A stretch of 64,000 nt of DNA from Rotaria macrura (GCA_900239685.1 OENT01000211.1:96626-160625); one strand, 5' to 3'; positions 40,401 to 53,200 are shown, counted from the first letter of the stretch. Program-made: numbers and translations. The notes: generated by a model from the letters alone, not told the origin.

Positions 40401-43030
40401 GTATTCGATCTGATGTTTTAAACACTAAAGAACTCGATTGTTAGTCTGCAATTAGATTTGAAGAATAAGAATCCTTAGTTTTTTCTTATAGATTTATGAT
40501 GACTTTTGTAGGCTCATCGCATATAATTCATAAATGGTGAAAAGGCTGAAAACGACAGACCCCATTGGTCAATACTAAACTCTGTGCTAATTAATTTCAT
40601 GTCGATGGCAAACATCAATTTTCCATAATCATTAATATAGTTAATAGTTTATACTCCATACCATTCGTACATATAGAACATTGAGCATTATTCATATAGC
40701 TTGTCCATATGAATAAACATCATTTCTTATATGAAGCCATGAAACAAATATAACTAACAGTAGGAATAGCTAATAGAATAAATCAATAAGAAATATAGTC
40801 AGCTTCATAAAAATTCAGATGAGAGTGGATTAACACAATCAAAACGATGATAACGATGGAACAGAGTTTTAGATCCAAGCAGGAAGAATTGAGTATCTGA
40901 TTATCAAGTAATTGTTAATATCTGTCACTGATTGATTTCATTTTTTTCCACACTATGAAATGATCGATTTGAGTTGCTTTTGAGAAGTGCATGTATCTTT
41001 GCCATCTACATTACTCATACTAAATAACTGGGCCGCGAGGCATACATATTTGGAATCAGCATCGAATTCTGAGTATTGTATGTATCGTAAAATACCCAAG
41101 CTTCACAAAAACATTTTTACACTTGATCGATCCTCGGATGGAGAATAACAGAAGTAAGTCAAAAAAGAACATTTTCTGAAATTCAATCGAAAAATCACAT
41201 AATCCTTTGTATTAGAGAGTGATTATCAGCAATATCTGGACCATAGTTCATGAAAACGTTTCGTTATCAAATTCGACGAAAAATTAAAAATAATTTAAAT
41301 TGTAATTTTTTTAATATCCAGTAGTACAGATTGTTCTAGTAGGACGTGGATGTAGATGCATTTAGATGACGGTCATAGTTTTAGCCATAAACACAACTCA
41401 CTCACACCCTCATCCACGAATAAGTTAGGGGAGCCCGAAAGATGCGCACGTACAACTTACGCATGACCTCTACCCTGAGGTTGTGGGTGATAGTATTACA
41501 CGAGAACAAGAGTGCAATTGTGAGTGTGGATGTGGATATGATTGCTGATGCGATTGTAAGAGTCTATTTATCTTGAAACCCCGAGATCTCGATCTGTGCA
41601 CAAGTTTCCCTGCGCGGATCTTTCGTAGACCCCAAGTTACAGGCTTTTTGTGGGAATTCTGTATAGAGAAAATAGGATGGCTCTTTAACTCTAACAGAAG
41701 AGTTGAAAACTTTTCTAGATTTTACAAGCATAGTCAAAACGCAAAAGGTATCTATTAAAAGTTTGATGAGTGCAACAAACTTTACCCATATTTATTGTGA
41801 ACTGTAAGCCAAAACAAACATCTGACGTTTTGGGCATGTTGAAAAAATTTTTGTAGCTCATTACTACCGATAACTATCCTCTCAAAAAACATATTTGACA
41901 AGCTCGAATAATTTTATTTGATTCTGAATAACCTCAACATGAACTCATAGACACACTTTTGAAAGAAGTAGATTATTGTCTATCGTCTTCAACCATATTT
42001 TTAAAGAAACATGACACAAAATATATTGACAGACTACCCAATTCTCTGCTAGGACTTCATTTATTGTATAGCCTTATTTATGTTCATTGTATAGAACAGT
42101 GGCATAATAAGAAGACTAGAAAATGAAGAGAACTGATCCTTTTTTTTCTGTAAATAAATGATCGAAGAACTGTATGATTATTATTATATATATTTATTGA
42201 ACTCATCAGGTTTCATTTTTGTACTTAAAATGATTCTATGAAACTACGAATTCAATAAGATGATTTTAATGATACCATGTCATCAAAGAGCTTTTTCCGT
42301 GAATTTCTTTATGAAATCTTATCGCTTAGAGAGTAGTATCATCATAAAACACGTTCAAAATACTTCGTTACGTTGAGGCATAAACTTTTCTCTACATTTG
42401 TTCTAAACACCATGTGCATCATTCGATACATTTAATAACTTACTAATGATTGTTGGTATAAATCAACGTGCATCATAAACTTCCAATATGTGCCAGCTTC
42501 TTAGCGATCATAAAGGTATGATTATTTTGTAACTTATATATTGCATGTTGATTTCACAAAATAACTTTAAACAAAGCAATCTAATTGATTGAGATTTGTC
42601 ATAGTTGAGAAAGTCAACGAATACCAGATTCAGATGAAAATAAATCAAACATACATCGAATAATAAAAACAAGCAAAATAAAATACATGAAACAATACTG
42701 TGCAACGACACAGAACCTGCTTTTAAAACATGAATCATGTTGAAATTATCATGAACAGTAAAGAATATCAAACAATTAAAAAAACATACATTCGACTGTG
42801 TCAAAGGGTTTTTTCTTATCAGCGCTGTCAAACTTTCTCGAACATTGTTCCTTTTAACATCGTAATTTATTTTTATCAATCGTCCAAAATATTTTCACTT
42901 GATCTAGAGGGGTGTGTGAAAACGAGCGTGTGTGTTCGACGTTGATTAAAAGTTCACAAGAACTTATCAAAACGTAAATACATAGCATATGTTGACTTTC
43001 CCAGCTACATCGATGCTACAATATCTAGGA
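34500..43030. other. 8.5-kb gene desert
   Basis: Very AT-rich, with stops in all frames. The longest frame (37764-38117 +, 117 codons, Phe/Tyr/Ser/Asn-rich) has no motif or splice context. The only distinct feature is the GC-richer telomere-like patch at 41340-41560, listed separately. No RNA gene was recognised. Confidence 0.45.
41340..41560. repeat. Degenerate telomere-like patch (TGTGGG/TGTGGA units in both orientations)
   Basis: A locally GC-richer stretch holds imperfect G-rich units: GTGGATGTAG at about 41346, TTGTGGGTGATAG at about 41480 and GAGTGTGGATGTGGATATG at about 41522. A C-rich counterpart (CTCACTCACACCCTCATCC) sits at about 41398 on the same strand. TGTGGG is the telomeric repeat reported for bdelloid rotifers, so this may be an old interstitial or junction remnant. 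The units are few and degenerate. Confidence 0.4.
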
Positions 43031-43116
43031 AAGTTTAAATAGCTTGACCATGAAATAGGTGTTAGTCAAATTTAACTTCGAACGATTTCTAAAAAAATAT
43101 CATTGGAAATAAAACA

Positions 43117-43790
43117 ATGCGTATGATTACGATTTCGTCGGTATTAGTCGTCGTTATTCTAGTATGCAGTGTACGAGCTCAAGACTACACGAAATTGCAA
43201 TTTCGGGATTGTGGTAGCAGAAGTGCCACCATTCACAATGTTGACATCACTCCGATGCCTATCATCAACCCAGGCCCTGCTTTCTTTACTTTTGCTGTTA
43301 CATTGAGCCGTGCCGTCGGTAAGTTTTCCATATACCCTAATACGTACAAGAATAAAAAAGTGTGCTTTTTTCTTTCTTATAATATGTTCATCTAGGAAGT
43401 GTAGAAGTATCTCTCAACATTATACGTAGTGTCAGTGGCATCACACTTCCAGTAAGATGTTATCTTGCAGGTGGTCAGTATGTTGGTTCATGCACATATG
43501 CAGATTTGTGCGTATTTCTTCAAGACTTATTGAATGAATTCGATCCTGACAACTGTCCTCCAGAATTGATTGCTAATGGCATCGATTGTACATGTCCATT
43601 CAATATCAGTCCTCGTACGCTTGATATCGTTAATCAGCCACTTGATCTTCCCGATGCCTCACTCACACCAGCCAGTTTCATGGCATCTGGTAATTTCAAC
43701 ATAACGATCGTAGTTAACGAAAACGACGCTACCGCGCCTAAACCTTACGGTTGTGGTAATGTTCTGTTGACAGTCAAACAAAAGAAATGA
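43117..43790 (+). CDS. Secreted ML-domain lipid-binding protein (NPC2/GM2-activator-like)
   Basis: Two exons, 43117-43318 and 43396-43790, with a 77-nt intron in phase (198 aa). Residues 1-21 (MRMITISSVLVVVILVCSVR) form a signal peptide. The mature part begins TKLQFRDCGSRSATIHNVDI, the classic start of MD-2-related lipid-recognition (ML) domains, which bind sterols or glycolipids in a beta-sandwich pocket. Cysteines spread through VRCYLAGG, GSCTYADLC, DNCPPELI and DCTCPFNISP, and a final YGCGNVLLTVKQKK resembles the last ML strand. The NCPPELIANGIDCTCPFNI segment is closer to GM2-activator and phosphatidylglycerol/phosphatidylinositol-transfer-type members than to short NPC2. A TTTAAATA motif at about 43034 may be the TATA box. 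Start: Met1; Met3 is possible. Likely lumenal or secreted; ligand unknown. Confidence 0.82.
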
Positions 43791-43851
43791 GGTGTTTCAT
43801 CGTTTATTCTTCATTATTTTCTTTGATTGATCTTGAAACTGCATATTGAAA

Positions 43852-43857
43852 AATAAA
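43852..43857 (+). terminator. Polyadenylation signal AATAAA
   Basis: AATAAA 62 nt after the ML-protein stop codon. Confidence 0.5.
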
Positions 43858-43859
43858 TC

Positions 43860-45378
43860 ATGATCGGTAATTTAGTTTTTCTAAAATCAGAATATTAATT
43901 AATTTTGTTGTTTGAAAAATATTCAATCATTGAAAGTTCGAATGATAAAAGCCTAAGAAATCAAGACACTCAATGACAGATGTCAATCGACATATCGCAG
44001 AAAAGTTTGCATGAATTCAAATGGTAAAATAATTGCTCATCTTTCTTCATCGAGGATATCTAGTAGAAGTAAGTAGCGAACAATAGATGATCACAATGCT
44101 AGACTAACTACAATCGTAAAAAATGCAATAATATAATTCTCTACACTGTTACATTAATATCTTAAACAGAAATTTTTCTTCTGTTCAAATTAGGCAAATT
44201 GCCAAGTACTGGACGTTAGTATGATGACTGAAGATACATCAAATTCCCTTGCAGGCACATATCGTCTGGTTGGAATATCGACACTATATAGAAATTGGAT
44301 TTTCGGGATGTAAAAAAAATTTTTTAAATCGTGTCCGACATACGAAATGAACATCTTTAATTACGAATAGGATACCAAAAGGTATTTTTCTAATTAAGCT
44401 TACACTGATGTTATTCTTTTTCCGGATTCGTCAAGGTAATACTCAGAAATTCTGTTCTCGTCAAAGACTAAGCGATTTTCGAATTATTGTTTTTCGTAAT
44501 CCATTATCTGGGATTCAAAACACATTCTAAATTTATCTTTGCTGGTCTCCTTAATTCAAAAGAATATTTGGCATGTTTAAAACGATAGACCACATGTTGT
44601 ATTTAGATGCTTATCAGCGGATGTCAAATTTTCACATCATCGTACCAATCGATAACTTTTATCTGTCGCATAGTTGATGAGAAACTAAAATTCACGATAT
44701 GGCAAGTTTCTATTCGTAAACGTGAATAGAGTCGTTCAAAAACGTTGAATGCATGTATTAATGTTTACGAATTTCCATCTATGATTATCAGAAACATCTA
44801 TTTTCATTCACCGATCTTAATATTGTTCGTAACTGCTAATTAGTGACATCTATTTAATAAGATATGTATTGACAGTAAAGAAATGGAAAAATATCGTAAC
44901 ACTAGAAGAAGTAGGTTTGAATCATCATCTATTTTTGTTAATTAGGAGCTAGATACAGAAAATATGCTTCTTCATTCCAATTAAATTGAATTGGTTGAAT
45001 AACAATGAGTGTACCTTGTCTTCAATGATTCAACCACACACAGACATACACACACATATATGCATGCATGCAAGCATTCATACATACATACAAACGATCT
45101 ATTGATTGAACTGTCGCTGTGCATTTCTTTCTTCATTACGTTCGTTCGTTCGTTCGTCTCGTCATACGTTTCATTCATTTATATGTTGCATATAACTTTC
45201 TTTTTGTTTTTCTCTTTTCTGTCCTTTATCTGTCGTGAAAAAATCGACATGTATGACATCATCTCGCCTACGTATAAATCTCTTTAATTGCTCGCTCAAC
45301 CGATTATGAATAGTTTATTATTCTCATTTGTGTTACATCTTATTTCAAGGCCTAAATCGTTTTTCTTTTATTATGTAG
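43860..45378. other. Intergenic region and probable 5' region of the XMAP215 gene
   Basis: No gene is seen. A CACA/CATA microsatellite lies at about 45035-45095 and a (CGTT)n run at about 45137-45160. The ATTATGTAG just before the first XMAP215 codon looks like a splice acceptor, so a 5'UTR exon probably lies in this stretch. Confidence 0.45.
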
Positions 45379-48300
45379 ATGGCAACTGCCGCTGGTGGTG
45401 ATGACAACGAGTGGCAAAAATTGCCGTGCGATGAAAAAGTGCAACATAAAGTATATATCGAATGAATCCAAAAAGAAATTTAATGGATCTTATGTATATA
45501 TATATTTTTTCATTTTATCTTGTTACTTAATTCAGGCATGGAAAGCTCGTGTGACTGGTTATGAAGAATGTACAAAATTATTTCGTACACAAGATTCAGA
45601 TAAGAGTCCAGAATTTAGTAAATATCTTGGACTTCTAAAAAAATTCGTTATTGATCCAAATGAAAATGCTCGTGAAAAAGCACTAGATGCGACGTTCGCT
45701 TTCGTCGAAGAAGCACAAGTAGCAGGAAAGTATGTACATTTTTTTTCTCAATCACAGTTTCTTTGTTTGCTCACCCTGAATATTTTTCTTAACCATCTAT
45801 GTTTAAATAGGACTGTTGGAGAAGTTGCATCTGGATTGATAAGTAAATGTTTAAATGGACGTTCTAAAATGAAAGAACGAGCATTCGATATTCTACTTAT
45901 GTATATTGAAATTGAAAAGCAAGTTGATATCGAAGAAGAACTTATAAAAGGTCTTGAAAATAAACAACCGAAAGTAGTTCAAGCTTGTCTCGAATTACTT
46001 CGACGTGGTTTATCGTATGTTCATTGTTTTCAAAAATAATATATTTCATTCATAAATACATCGTTGTAGAGAATTCGGTTCGAAAGTTCTACCAATAAAG
46101 CCATTTCTGAAACAGGTGGTTCCATTGCTCGAAGATCGAGATAAAAGCGTACGTGATGAAGCAAAATTATTACTTGTTGAAATTTATAAATGGATTGGTA
46201 AACAAACTCTTATGCCTATGATTCAAAATGTGAAACCTATTCAAGTACGGATATTGATGAGTGTTGTTTTCTTTTCTCTCGTTACCAGGATTCAATTTTT
46301 ATTTCTGCTATTCAGATGCAAGAACTGCAAACAGAATTCGATAAATTAGATTTGAACGGTGCTGATAAACCGCGACAAACTCGTTTTCTTCGTTCACAAC
46401 AAGATCTCAAACAAAAAATGGAACAAACACAAGGATCAATAACAACAGCTAGTGCATCTGTCACTGTCGATGATGTTAATGTTGAAAGTAAACATAATAG
46501 AATAGGTTTCATTCATAAACTAACAATACATGATTGATATGTTTCTAGTGCAAGAAGATCTTGATCCATTTGAAATGCTAGAAGCTATTAATATTCTTGA
46601 TCGTTTACCAAAAGATTTCTTTGACAAAATTGTAAAGTTCAATCAATAGTTTCTTCGTTATTTCGAAGTTTTTTTTATTTTTGAGGAATCGAAACAATGG
46701 AAAGAACGCAAAGAAGTGCTCGATGATTTATTAGCACTATTAACACAAAATCCTAAGCTAGCGCCGGAAAGTGATTACTTCGAACTTATTAAATCATTGA
46801 AAAAAGTATGAAATATTAAGTATTATTTGTGGGAGAAATAAAATCAATGCTTATTTATTCATAGATTATTTCGAAAGATAGCAATATACCAGTAGTACTT
46901 GTTTCAGCCAAATGTTTATCAGCATTAGCAAAAGGCTTAAAAAAAGCCTTCAAGAGTCATGCTGTTGGTGTAAGTATACTCTTAATTTATATACAATGTC
47001 AGTTATTAGGCATTTATAGCAATGTATTACTTTCGATTCATACAGAACACAGGTTCTTTTTTTGTATTGAAATTGCAGTTCCTTATCCCAGTGCTTATTG
47101 AAAGCGAGATTTATTTGTTTTATTTAATACATCGTAAGGAAGAATAAATTGTGTTTGCATTTTGGAAAAAACGTCATTCGATGGTACAGATAATCAACTT
47201 TCTCAATTTTAAAGGAAGACAAATCATAAATAAGGATTGAATTCTCAAATTTCTACTTTCGAAATCTCAGTTTTGACAAAGATTAGCGCCACAATGAAAC
47301 TTTGTTTTCGAAAAGAAAGGTTTTCGTCAAACTTCGAACATGTACAGAATGAAATGTTCGACAATAACAGTGAGAATTGTAAGAACTTAAAGTCATTGAA
47401 TCCAACTATTTTAGAGCGCGTGGAACCGCTATCATGTTTGACTAGAGTTTCTATGTTCGAACTTCTAACATTCGTTTAACAAAACGTATCCCAAACGTAA
47501 CCTAAAGATACTTTTCTGAAGAGCAAAAGTCGATAGAGATTAGTTCTATGGGAAATATTCGAAAACTGAGTTTTTTTCCATTTTCTAACGACATTGATTT
47601 GCTGCACACATATCTAAATCAATAGTTTTGCATCTGATTTCGATTTAGATCCTGAAGACAATCTATTTCGTATCTTATGTTGTCGGAGAGATATTTTAAA
47701 TATTAATTTTCTCATGATTTTATAACATAAAGAAATGAATTTTCTCGTCGTAACTCACAATTGGCTTCACTTTACGAAAGAAAGAAGTCTGAATTGTTTG
47801 ATTGATGATGATCCTTGAATTTTGCGATTATCAGTTACACGAAAAAGTACAGCGAACACAGTGGCAAAAACCAGGAATACTCAATGTCTCAAAAGCGTGT
47901 TCTACATGAAAATTTTACTTGATTAGGCTAATATAATGACATCTGTAACTTTTTACTTCAAAAGTTTGCAATTGTATGAAGGTAGAAAATTAACGACAAT
48001 TTTTTTAAAAATGCCATCCACTTTGAGATTAGAAAAAACTTATTTGCTTTCGCTCGTTTGTAAGTTCAAATTCATGAAGAAAAAATTTCCCATGAGTCTA
48101 TTCATAACACGTTTGCCAATGCTAGTTGATTAGCGCAATACTATCTTCATTAGTTTTACTGGTCCACAATGAAAAAGAATAGGTAACTTCTCCTATTGTG
48201 TCATGTTTATGTTTATTTTACAGAGAGAACCTCAAGTTTTCACTGTTGTACTAAAACATATATTTGTCAGAAATTAATTCTCACAGGAAATAAAATTCTT

Positions 48301-49928
48301 TTGAATGAGTAGAAAACAATATGACTCCGTATAATTTCATCAGTTACCTCACTTCGTCAGTAAAGATATCACATTCTCGATAGCTTCAGAAATCAAATGC
48401 CTTGATGTTTCCTATTCGTATTTTTTCACTTTAGGTTCTCGAAGTTTGTCTTGATCGATTTCGTGAAAAGAAACCAAACGTAATCGAAGCATTACGTGAA
48501 ACGTGTGAAGCTTCATATCCAGCGGTATAGATTGTTTTTCTTGGTTCATCAATTCATTTACTAAAAAAGATATTCATGAAATATCTAGACTAATCTTGAT
48601 CAACTTTCTGAAGTAGCTATTGTTGTACTAGCACATAAAACACCGATCGTTCGACAATGTACACAACAGTTTCTTACAAAAGGCTTTGCAATGGCTACGC
48701 AAACAACACTACCAAAAAAAGTTCTCAAAATATATCTACCACCATTAGTTAAAGTAAATGATATTGGATATCTACTATCATAGTAACATGTATTCGAGAA
48801 TGTCTAATCGAATTTCAGAACACAGGTGAAGCTGACGCAGGTGTACGTGATAGTGCATTTGAAAGTCTTGGGATGCTATGGAAATGTCTTGGTGAAAAGC
48901 ATATTCTTCCACATATAACAGACTTGGACGAGCTGAAACTAAATAAAGTAAAGATAAATTCGTGGAGATCAACGTTTGAGATGGATGATTTTGATTTTTT
49001 CAGATAAAAGAATATGCTGAAAAAGCAGTTCTACTCAATCTTCGAGGAGAACCACGTACAGCAGGGACGAGCACAGCTGTTGTAGCTAAATCTGTTGCAT
49101 CATCGATTAACACAGCAACCATGACAAAGAAAACAGGAGGTGCAACAATAGTTAAACCTGATGTAACAGTTGATAAAGATGAAGAATCAACAACTCCAAC
49201 AGCTTCAGCGAAGCCAGCAACAGTCGTAAAGAAAAAAGCAGCAACGACAACTAAACCATCAGCTTCAGCAGTCGAACCTGCAGAAGAAAAAAAACGTGAA
49301 CCAAGGCCACCAAAGGTAAATTCGACGTATTCATTGCTTTTCATTATTTTCAAAGTTTTTCGTGTGTCTCATCATCTTCGTTCAAATAAGACCTAGAAAC
49401 ACATGCGCTTGTGTATTTTAGTATAAATTTTCTTTATACGGGTTTTTTAACTAAACACTTATACAAATTAGTATATTTGTTTATGCGTTATTACAGGCTT
49501 CTTTATCGATTACTGGCGCTATATCTCATACTACACCTTTTCGAATGAAATCATTCATAAGGAATTCATCATTGTCAAATGGAATCCCTAACTCAATTAT
49601 AAGTCGACCAAAATATCCGTTTACGATTCCATCGAACCAATCAACAAACATCACCGAAATTCGATCAAAATCAATAATATCATCTGTTCGACGTTCATCA
49701 TTGAGCCCAAAGATTAGTGCATCAGTGCATTTGAAATCTCAATCAACATCAACTGATAGTTCAACATCATCATTGAGTAGCACAAATACTCAAGGATTAA
49801 TATCATCTATATTAAATTCAAGAAGAATTGTTCGATCAACATCAAATGAGAATATACCATCAACAATGAATATAAAAACAATAAGTCGTATACCTGTGAG
49901 ATCGATACCCATCCCTATAATTAAATAA
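45379..49928 (+). CDS. CKAP5: XMAP215/CKAP5 block 1: TOG1-TOG2 with an alternative SxIP terminal exon (short isoform)
   Basis: TOG domains are HEAT-repeat paddles that bind tubulin; XMAP215 proteins use them to speed microtubule growth. Exons: 45379-45450, 45536-45729, 45811-46014, 46070-46244, 46316-46487, 46549-46631, 46686-46805, 46865-46969, 48435-48524, 48589-48753, 48819-48947, 49004-49315 (607 codons), then terminal exon 49497-49928 (143 codons and TAA), 750 aa in all. TOG1: EWQKLPCDEKVQHKAWKARV, GYEECTKLF, LMYIEIEK, LIKGLENKQPKVVQACLELL, SEFGSKVLPIKPF, RDEAKLLLVEIYKW, RFLRSQQDL. TOG2: LPKDFFDKI, SKQWKERKEVLDDL, FREKKPNVIEALRE, ADAGVRDSAFESLG. The linker is Lys/Thr/Pro-rich. The tail is Ser/Arg/Ile-rich and includes SRIP, an EB1-binding SxIP form. 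The start ATG follows an acceptor. The donor at 49316 can equally join 50219, giving the long form described in the next entry. Confidence 0.8.
46167..46402 (+). repeat. Conversion-like tract 1, copy A
   Basis: Identical over 236 nt, including the 71-nt intron 46245-46315, to 50987-51222. Neighbouring exon sequence differs at many sites. Confidence 0.85.
46970..48434 (+). other. CKAP5: Expanded intron (1,465 nt) in TOG2 of block 1
   Basis: The matching intron of block 2 is 62 nt (51805-51866). The extra 1.4 kb has no recognisable gene, terminal inverted repeats or transposase; frames at 47237-47479 and 47936-48133 look like noise. It probably reflects insertion followed by decay, or deletion in the other copy. 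Confidence 0.6.
48631..49026 (+). repeat. Conversion-like tract 2, copy A
   Basis: Matches 52055-52450 over 396 nt at a constant offset with only about a dozen or fewer mismatches. Two introns (48754-48818 and 48948-49003) lie within the match. Confidence 0.8.
49497..49928 (+). other. CKAP5: Alternative terminal exon between the two TOG blocks
   Basis: Preceded by TTATTACAG and open in phase 0 for 143 codons to TAA, in continuity with the exon ending at 49315. Composition is about one quarter Ser with many Arg, Ile and Thr, typical of a disordered microtubule-binding tail. Near the end is ISRIPVRSIPIP with one good SxIP (SRIP). Staying open this long in AT-rich DNA supports coding. Block 2 has no counterpart. 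Confidence 0.6.
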
Positions 49929-50218
49929 TTCGATTGCGTGATACGATTTATTTTGTTTCGATTAACTACGAATAGATATTTGTATTTATTATTTTGTTTC
50001 TTCCAATTGTTTCATAGGATGCATTACTTGAGTAATTCGTTTCTGTATTCTGTATTTTTTTTACTGTATTCTGCTGTCGAGTTTTGTTCTTTGATAAATG
50101 TATACCTAAAATATTCTTTTACTCTGTCACTATTAATTTAATAGGAACTATTGCACAATAGATTTTTACGAGATACTTATTTCGATAAATCAATCTAATG
50201 AGAATTACTTTTATTTAG

Positions 50219-53200
50219 GTACGCAGCGAAAAACCAATCGATGATCCTGAATGGCAAAAACTAGCACCTGATGAGAAAGTTCAACACAAAGTAAGTTGAT
50301 AGAATTAAAAAAAATGATTAGTATGCGAGTTTTGAAAAAAAATGTTGTTCTTCTCGTCTCATTACAGTTGTGGAATGCACGTTTAGCCGGTTATGAAGAA
50401 TGTAAAAAAGTTTTTGGATTGCAAGACTCAAGCAAAAGTGGAGAATTCGAAGATTATCTCGACCTTCTACCGAGATTTGCTCAAGATGCAAATGAAAATG
50501 CAAAAGAAAAGGGTTTAGAAGCTCTACTTGTGTTTATTCAAGAAGCCTATGTTGCACGAACGTAAGTTTCGCATAATGAAATCTCACTGTAGGCGTTCTT
50601 CTGTTGGTCTTGTTTTTATTCAGAACTGTTGGTGATATTGTACCGATAATTATGAGTAAATGTCTTAGTGGACGGCCAAAAATTAAAGATCGCGCTTTTG
50701 ATATTCTTCTTATGTATATTGAAATTGATAAAAATACTGAAATAGAAGATGAATTAATCAAAGGTCTGGAAAATAAACAACCAAAAGTAGTTCAAGCTTG
50801 TATCGAATTACTTCGAAAAGCATTAAGGTAGATAGTTTTTTTTAATGACTTGTTTCAACATAGTATTTATCATGATTCTTGCTTTCAAGTGAATTCGGTT
50901 CAAAAGTTCTTCCAATAAAGCCATTTCTACCAAAAGTTATTCCATTACTTGAAGATCGAGATAAGAGTGTACGTGATGAAGCAAAGTTATTACTTGTTGA
51001 AATTTATAAATGGATTGGTAAACAAACTCTTATGCCTATGATTCAAAATGTGAAACCTATTCAAGTACGGATATTGATGAGTGTTGTTTTCTTTTCTCTC
51101 GTTACCAGGATTCAATTTTTATTTCTGCTATTCAGATGCAAGAACTGCAAACAGAATTCGATAAATTAGATTTGAACGGTGCTGATAAACCGCGACAAAC
51201 TCGTTTTCTTCGTTCACAACAAACTATTAAGCAAAAACAAGGACCAGTAGCTGCAAGTGTAGGTGCCACAGCGTCAACAGTGTGTGATGAAGCTGAAGCA
51301 GAAGGTTAGAATTTAGAAGAATAAATTTTAACTTTTACTAGGTGCAAATTCATTTTTTTCAGTTCAAGAAGAACTTGATCCACTTGAAATGTTAGAAGCT
51401 GCTAACATTCTTGATCGTTTACCAAAAGATTTCTTTGATAAAATTGTAAAGTTCAGTATTCTAGATAGTTGGAAATTAAACAAGTTTTTGTTCATTCTAA
51501 CTAGGAATCGAAGCAATGGAAAGATCGAAAAGAAGTGCTTGATGATTTACATTCATTATTAACACAAAATCCAAAGTTAGCACCTGATGCAGATTATTTC
51601 GAACTAATTAAGGCACTTTCCAAGGTTTGACTCGAAGGAAATCACTACTCATAATAGATATTGAATTTTTGTTTTTGTTTTTTTTTGTTCTTTCTTTAGA
51701 TTATCTCAAAGGATAGCAATATACCTGTTGTTCTTGTAACAGCTAAATGCATGACAGCACTAGCTAAAGGTTTAAGAAAAGGTTTCAAAAACTATGCTAT
51801 TAACGTAAATAATAATTTGGTTTGCTTTTGAAAGAAAACGACCAATTTTTTGTTTATCCAATCTAGGTACTTGAAGTATGTCTTGATCGATTTCGTGAAA
51901 AGAAACCAAACGTAATCGAAGCAATCCGTGAAACATGTGAAGCATCCTATCCTGGCGTATGCTGATTCATTTGTAAATTCGTTTTATTGATCTATTCGAT
52001 ATTCATGTTTAGACAAATCTTGAACAGATGTCTGAAATAGCAGCTACTGCCTTAGCACATAAAACACCGATCGTTCGACAATGTACACAACAGTTCCTTA
52101 CAAAATGCTTTGCAATGGCTACGCAGACAACACTACCAAAAAAAGTTCTCAAAATATATCTACCACCATTAGTTAAAGTAAATGATATTGGATATCTACT
52201 ATTACAGTAACATGTATTCGAAAATGTCTAATCGAATTTCAGAACACAGGTGAAGCTGACGCAGGTGTACGTGATAGTGCATTTGAAAGTCTTGGGATGC
52301 TATGGAAATGTCTTGGTGAAAAGCATATTCTTCCACATATAACAGACTTGGACGAGCTGAAACTAAATAAAGTAAAGATAAATTCGTGGAGATCAACGTT
52401 TGAGATAGATGATTTTGATTTTTTCAGATAAAAGAATATGCTGAAAAAGCCATTTTGTTAAATGCACGTGGTGAACCTCGTCCACCACCTTCAGTTGCTC
52501 CACCGATACCAACGACAATCATCAAAACGGTCAAAGGTGGTGGTGCTGTTGTTGTGAAACCAGAAGTTGTTGTACCTGAAAAGGACGATGAGGATGAAGA
52601 GCCTCCCGCTCCGTCGCCTCCAACTAAAGGAAGTACAGCTACTACGAAAAAGAAACCTGTACCAGGGGCTAAAGCTGGAGCTACTGCTGAAACAGCTGAC
52701 GATAAGAAAAAGGATCCCAAAGCCAAGGTAAATATGGTTTGCTAGCCCAATCAGATTAAGATCTTGCTACCGAACAATCATGTTTTTGGTGGTGTTCCAA
52801 AAAAATACACTTGCCATGTCTGAGAATCAGAAATGATAGTTTTACATATTTTTTTCTCCTTAGACAACTGTTTCTTCGTCTGGTAAAACTACTCCAAATC
52901 ATGCTGCTGCTAGTGCTGGCTCCACAACAGTTAAAGGTGGTCGACCAGTTCCTGGAAAAGGTCGACCAGTGACGGCTCCATCTCCACCAAAACAAGTAAT
53001 TGAAACAGAACTGGAATTTTCAGCAGCAGCCTTACAACAAGAAGATCATCAACGTGCTGCTACTGCCCATCGCATTCAATCAAAGATTGAGAAAAAAGCC
53101 GGTCAGTTCCAATTGGGCCTTGATGATGATCATATGGATGCTCTACGTTTACCTGATCTGCTATCAAGTGAATTACCAAACGATTACGATCTTCCTGATC

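Noticed and set aside
42508..42879. 123-codon minus-strand frame
   Set aside because: Hydrophobic AT-rich translation with no conserved pattern; overlaps an opposite frame of equal quality.
45009..45287. Opposing frames across 45.0-45.3 kb
   Set aside because: They translate the CACA/CATA and CGTT microsatellites.
49000..49353. Minus-strand frames opposite the XMAP215 linkers (also 52424-52726)
   Set aside because: Antisense of low-complexity Lys/Thr/Pro coding exons.
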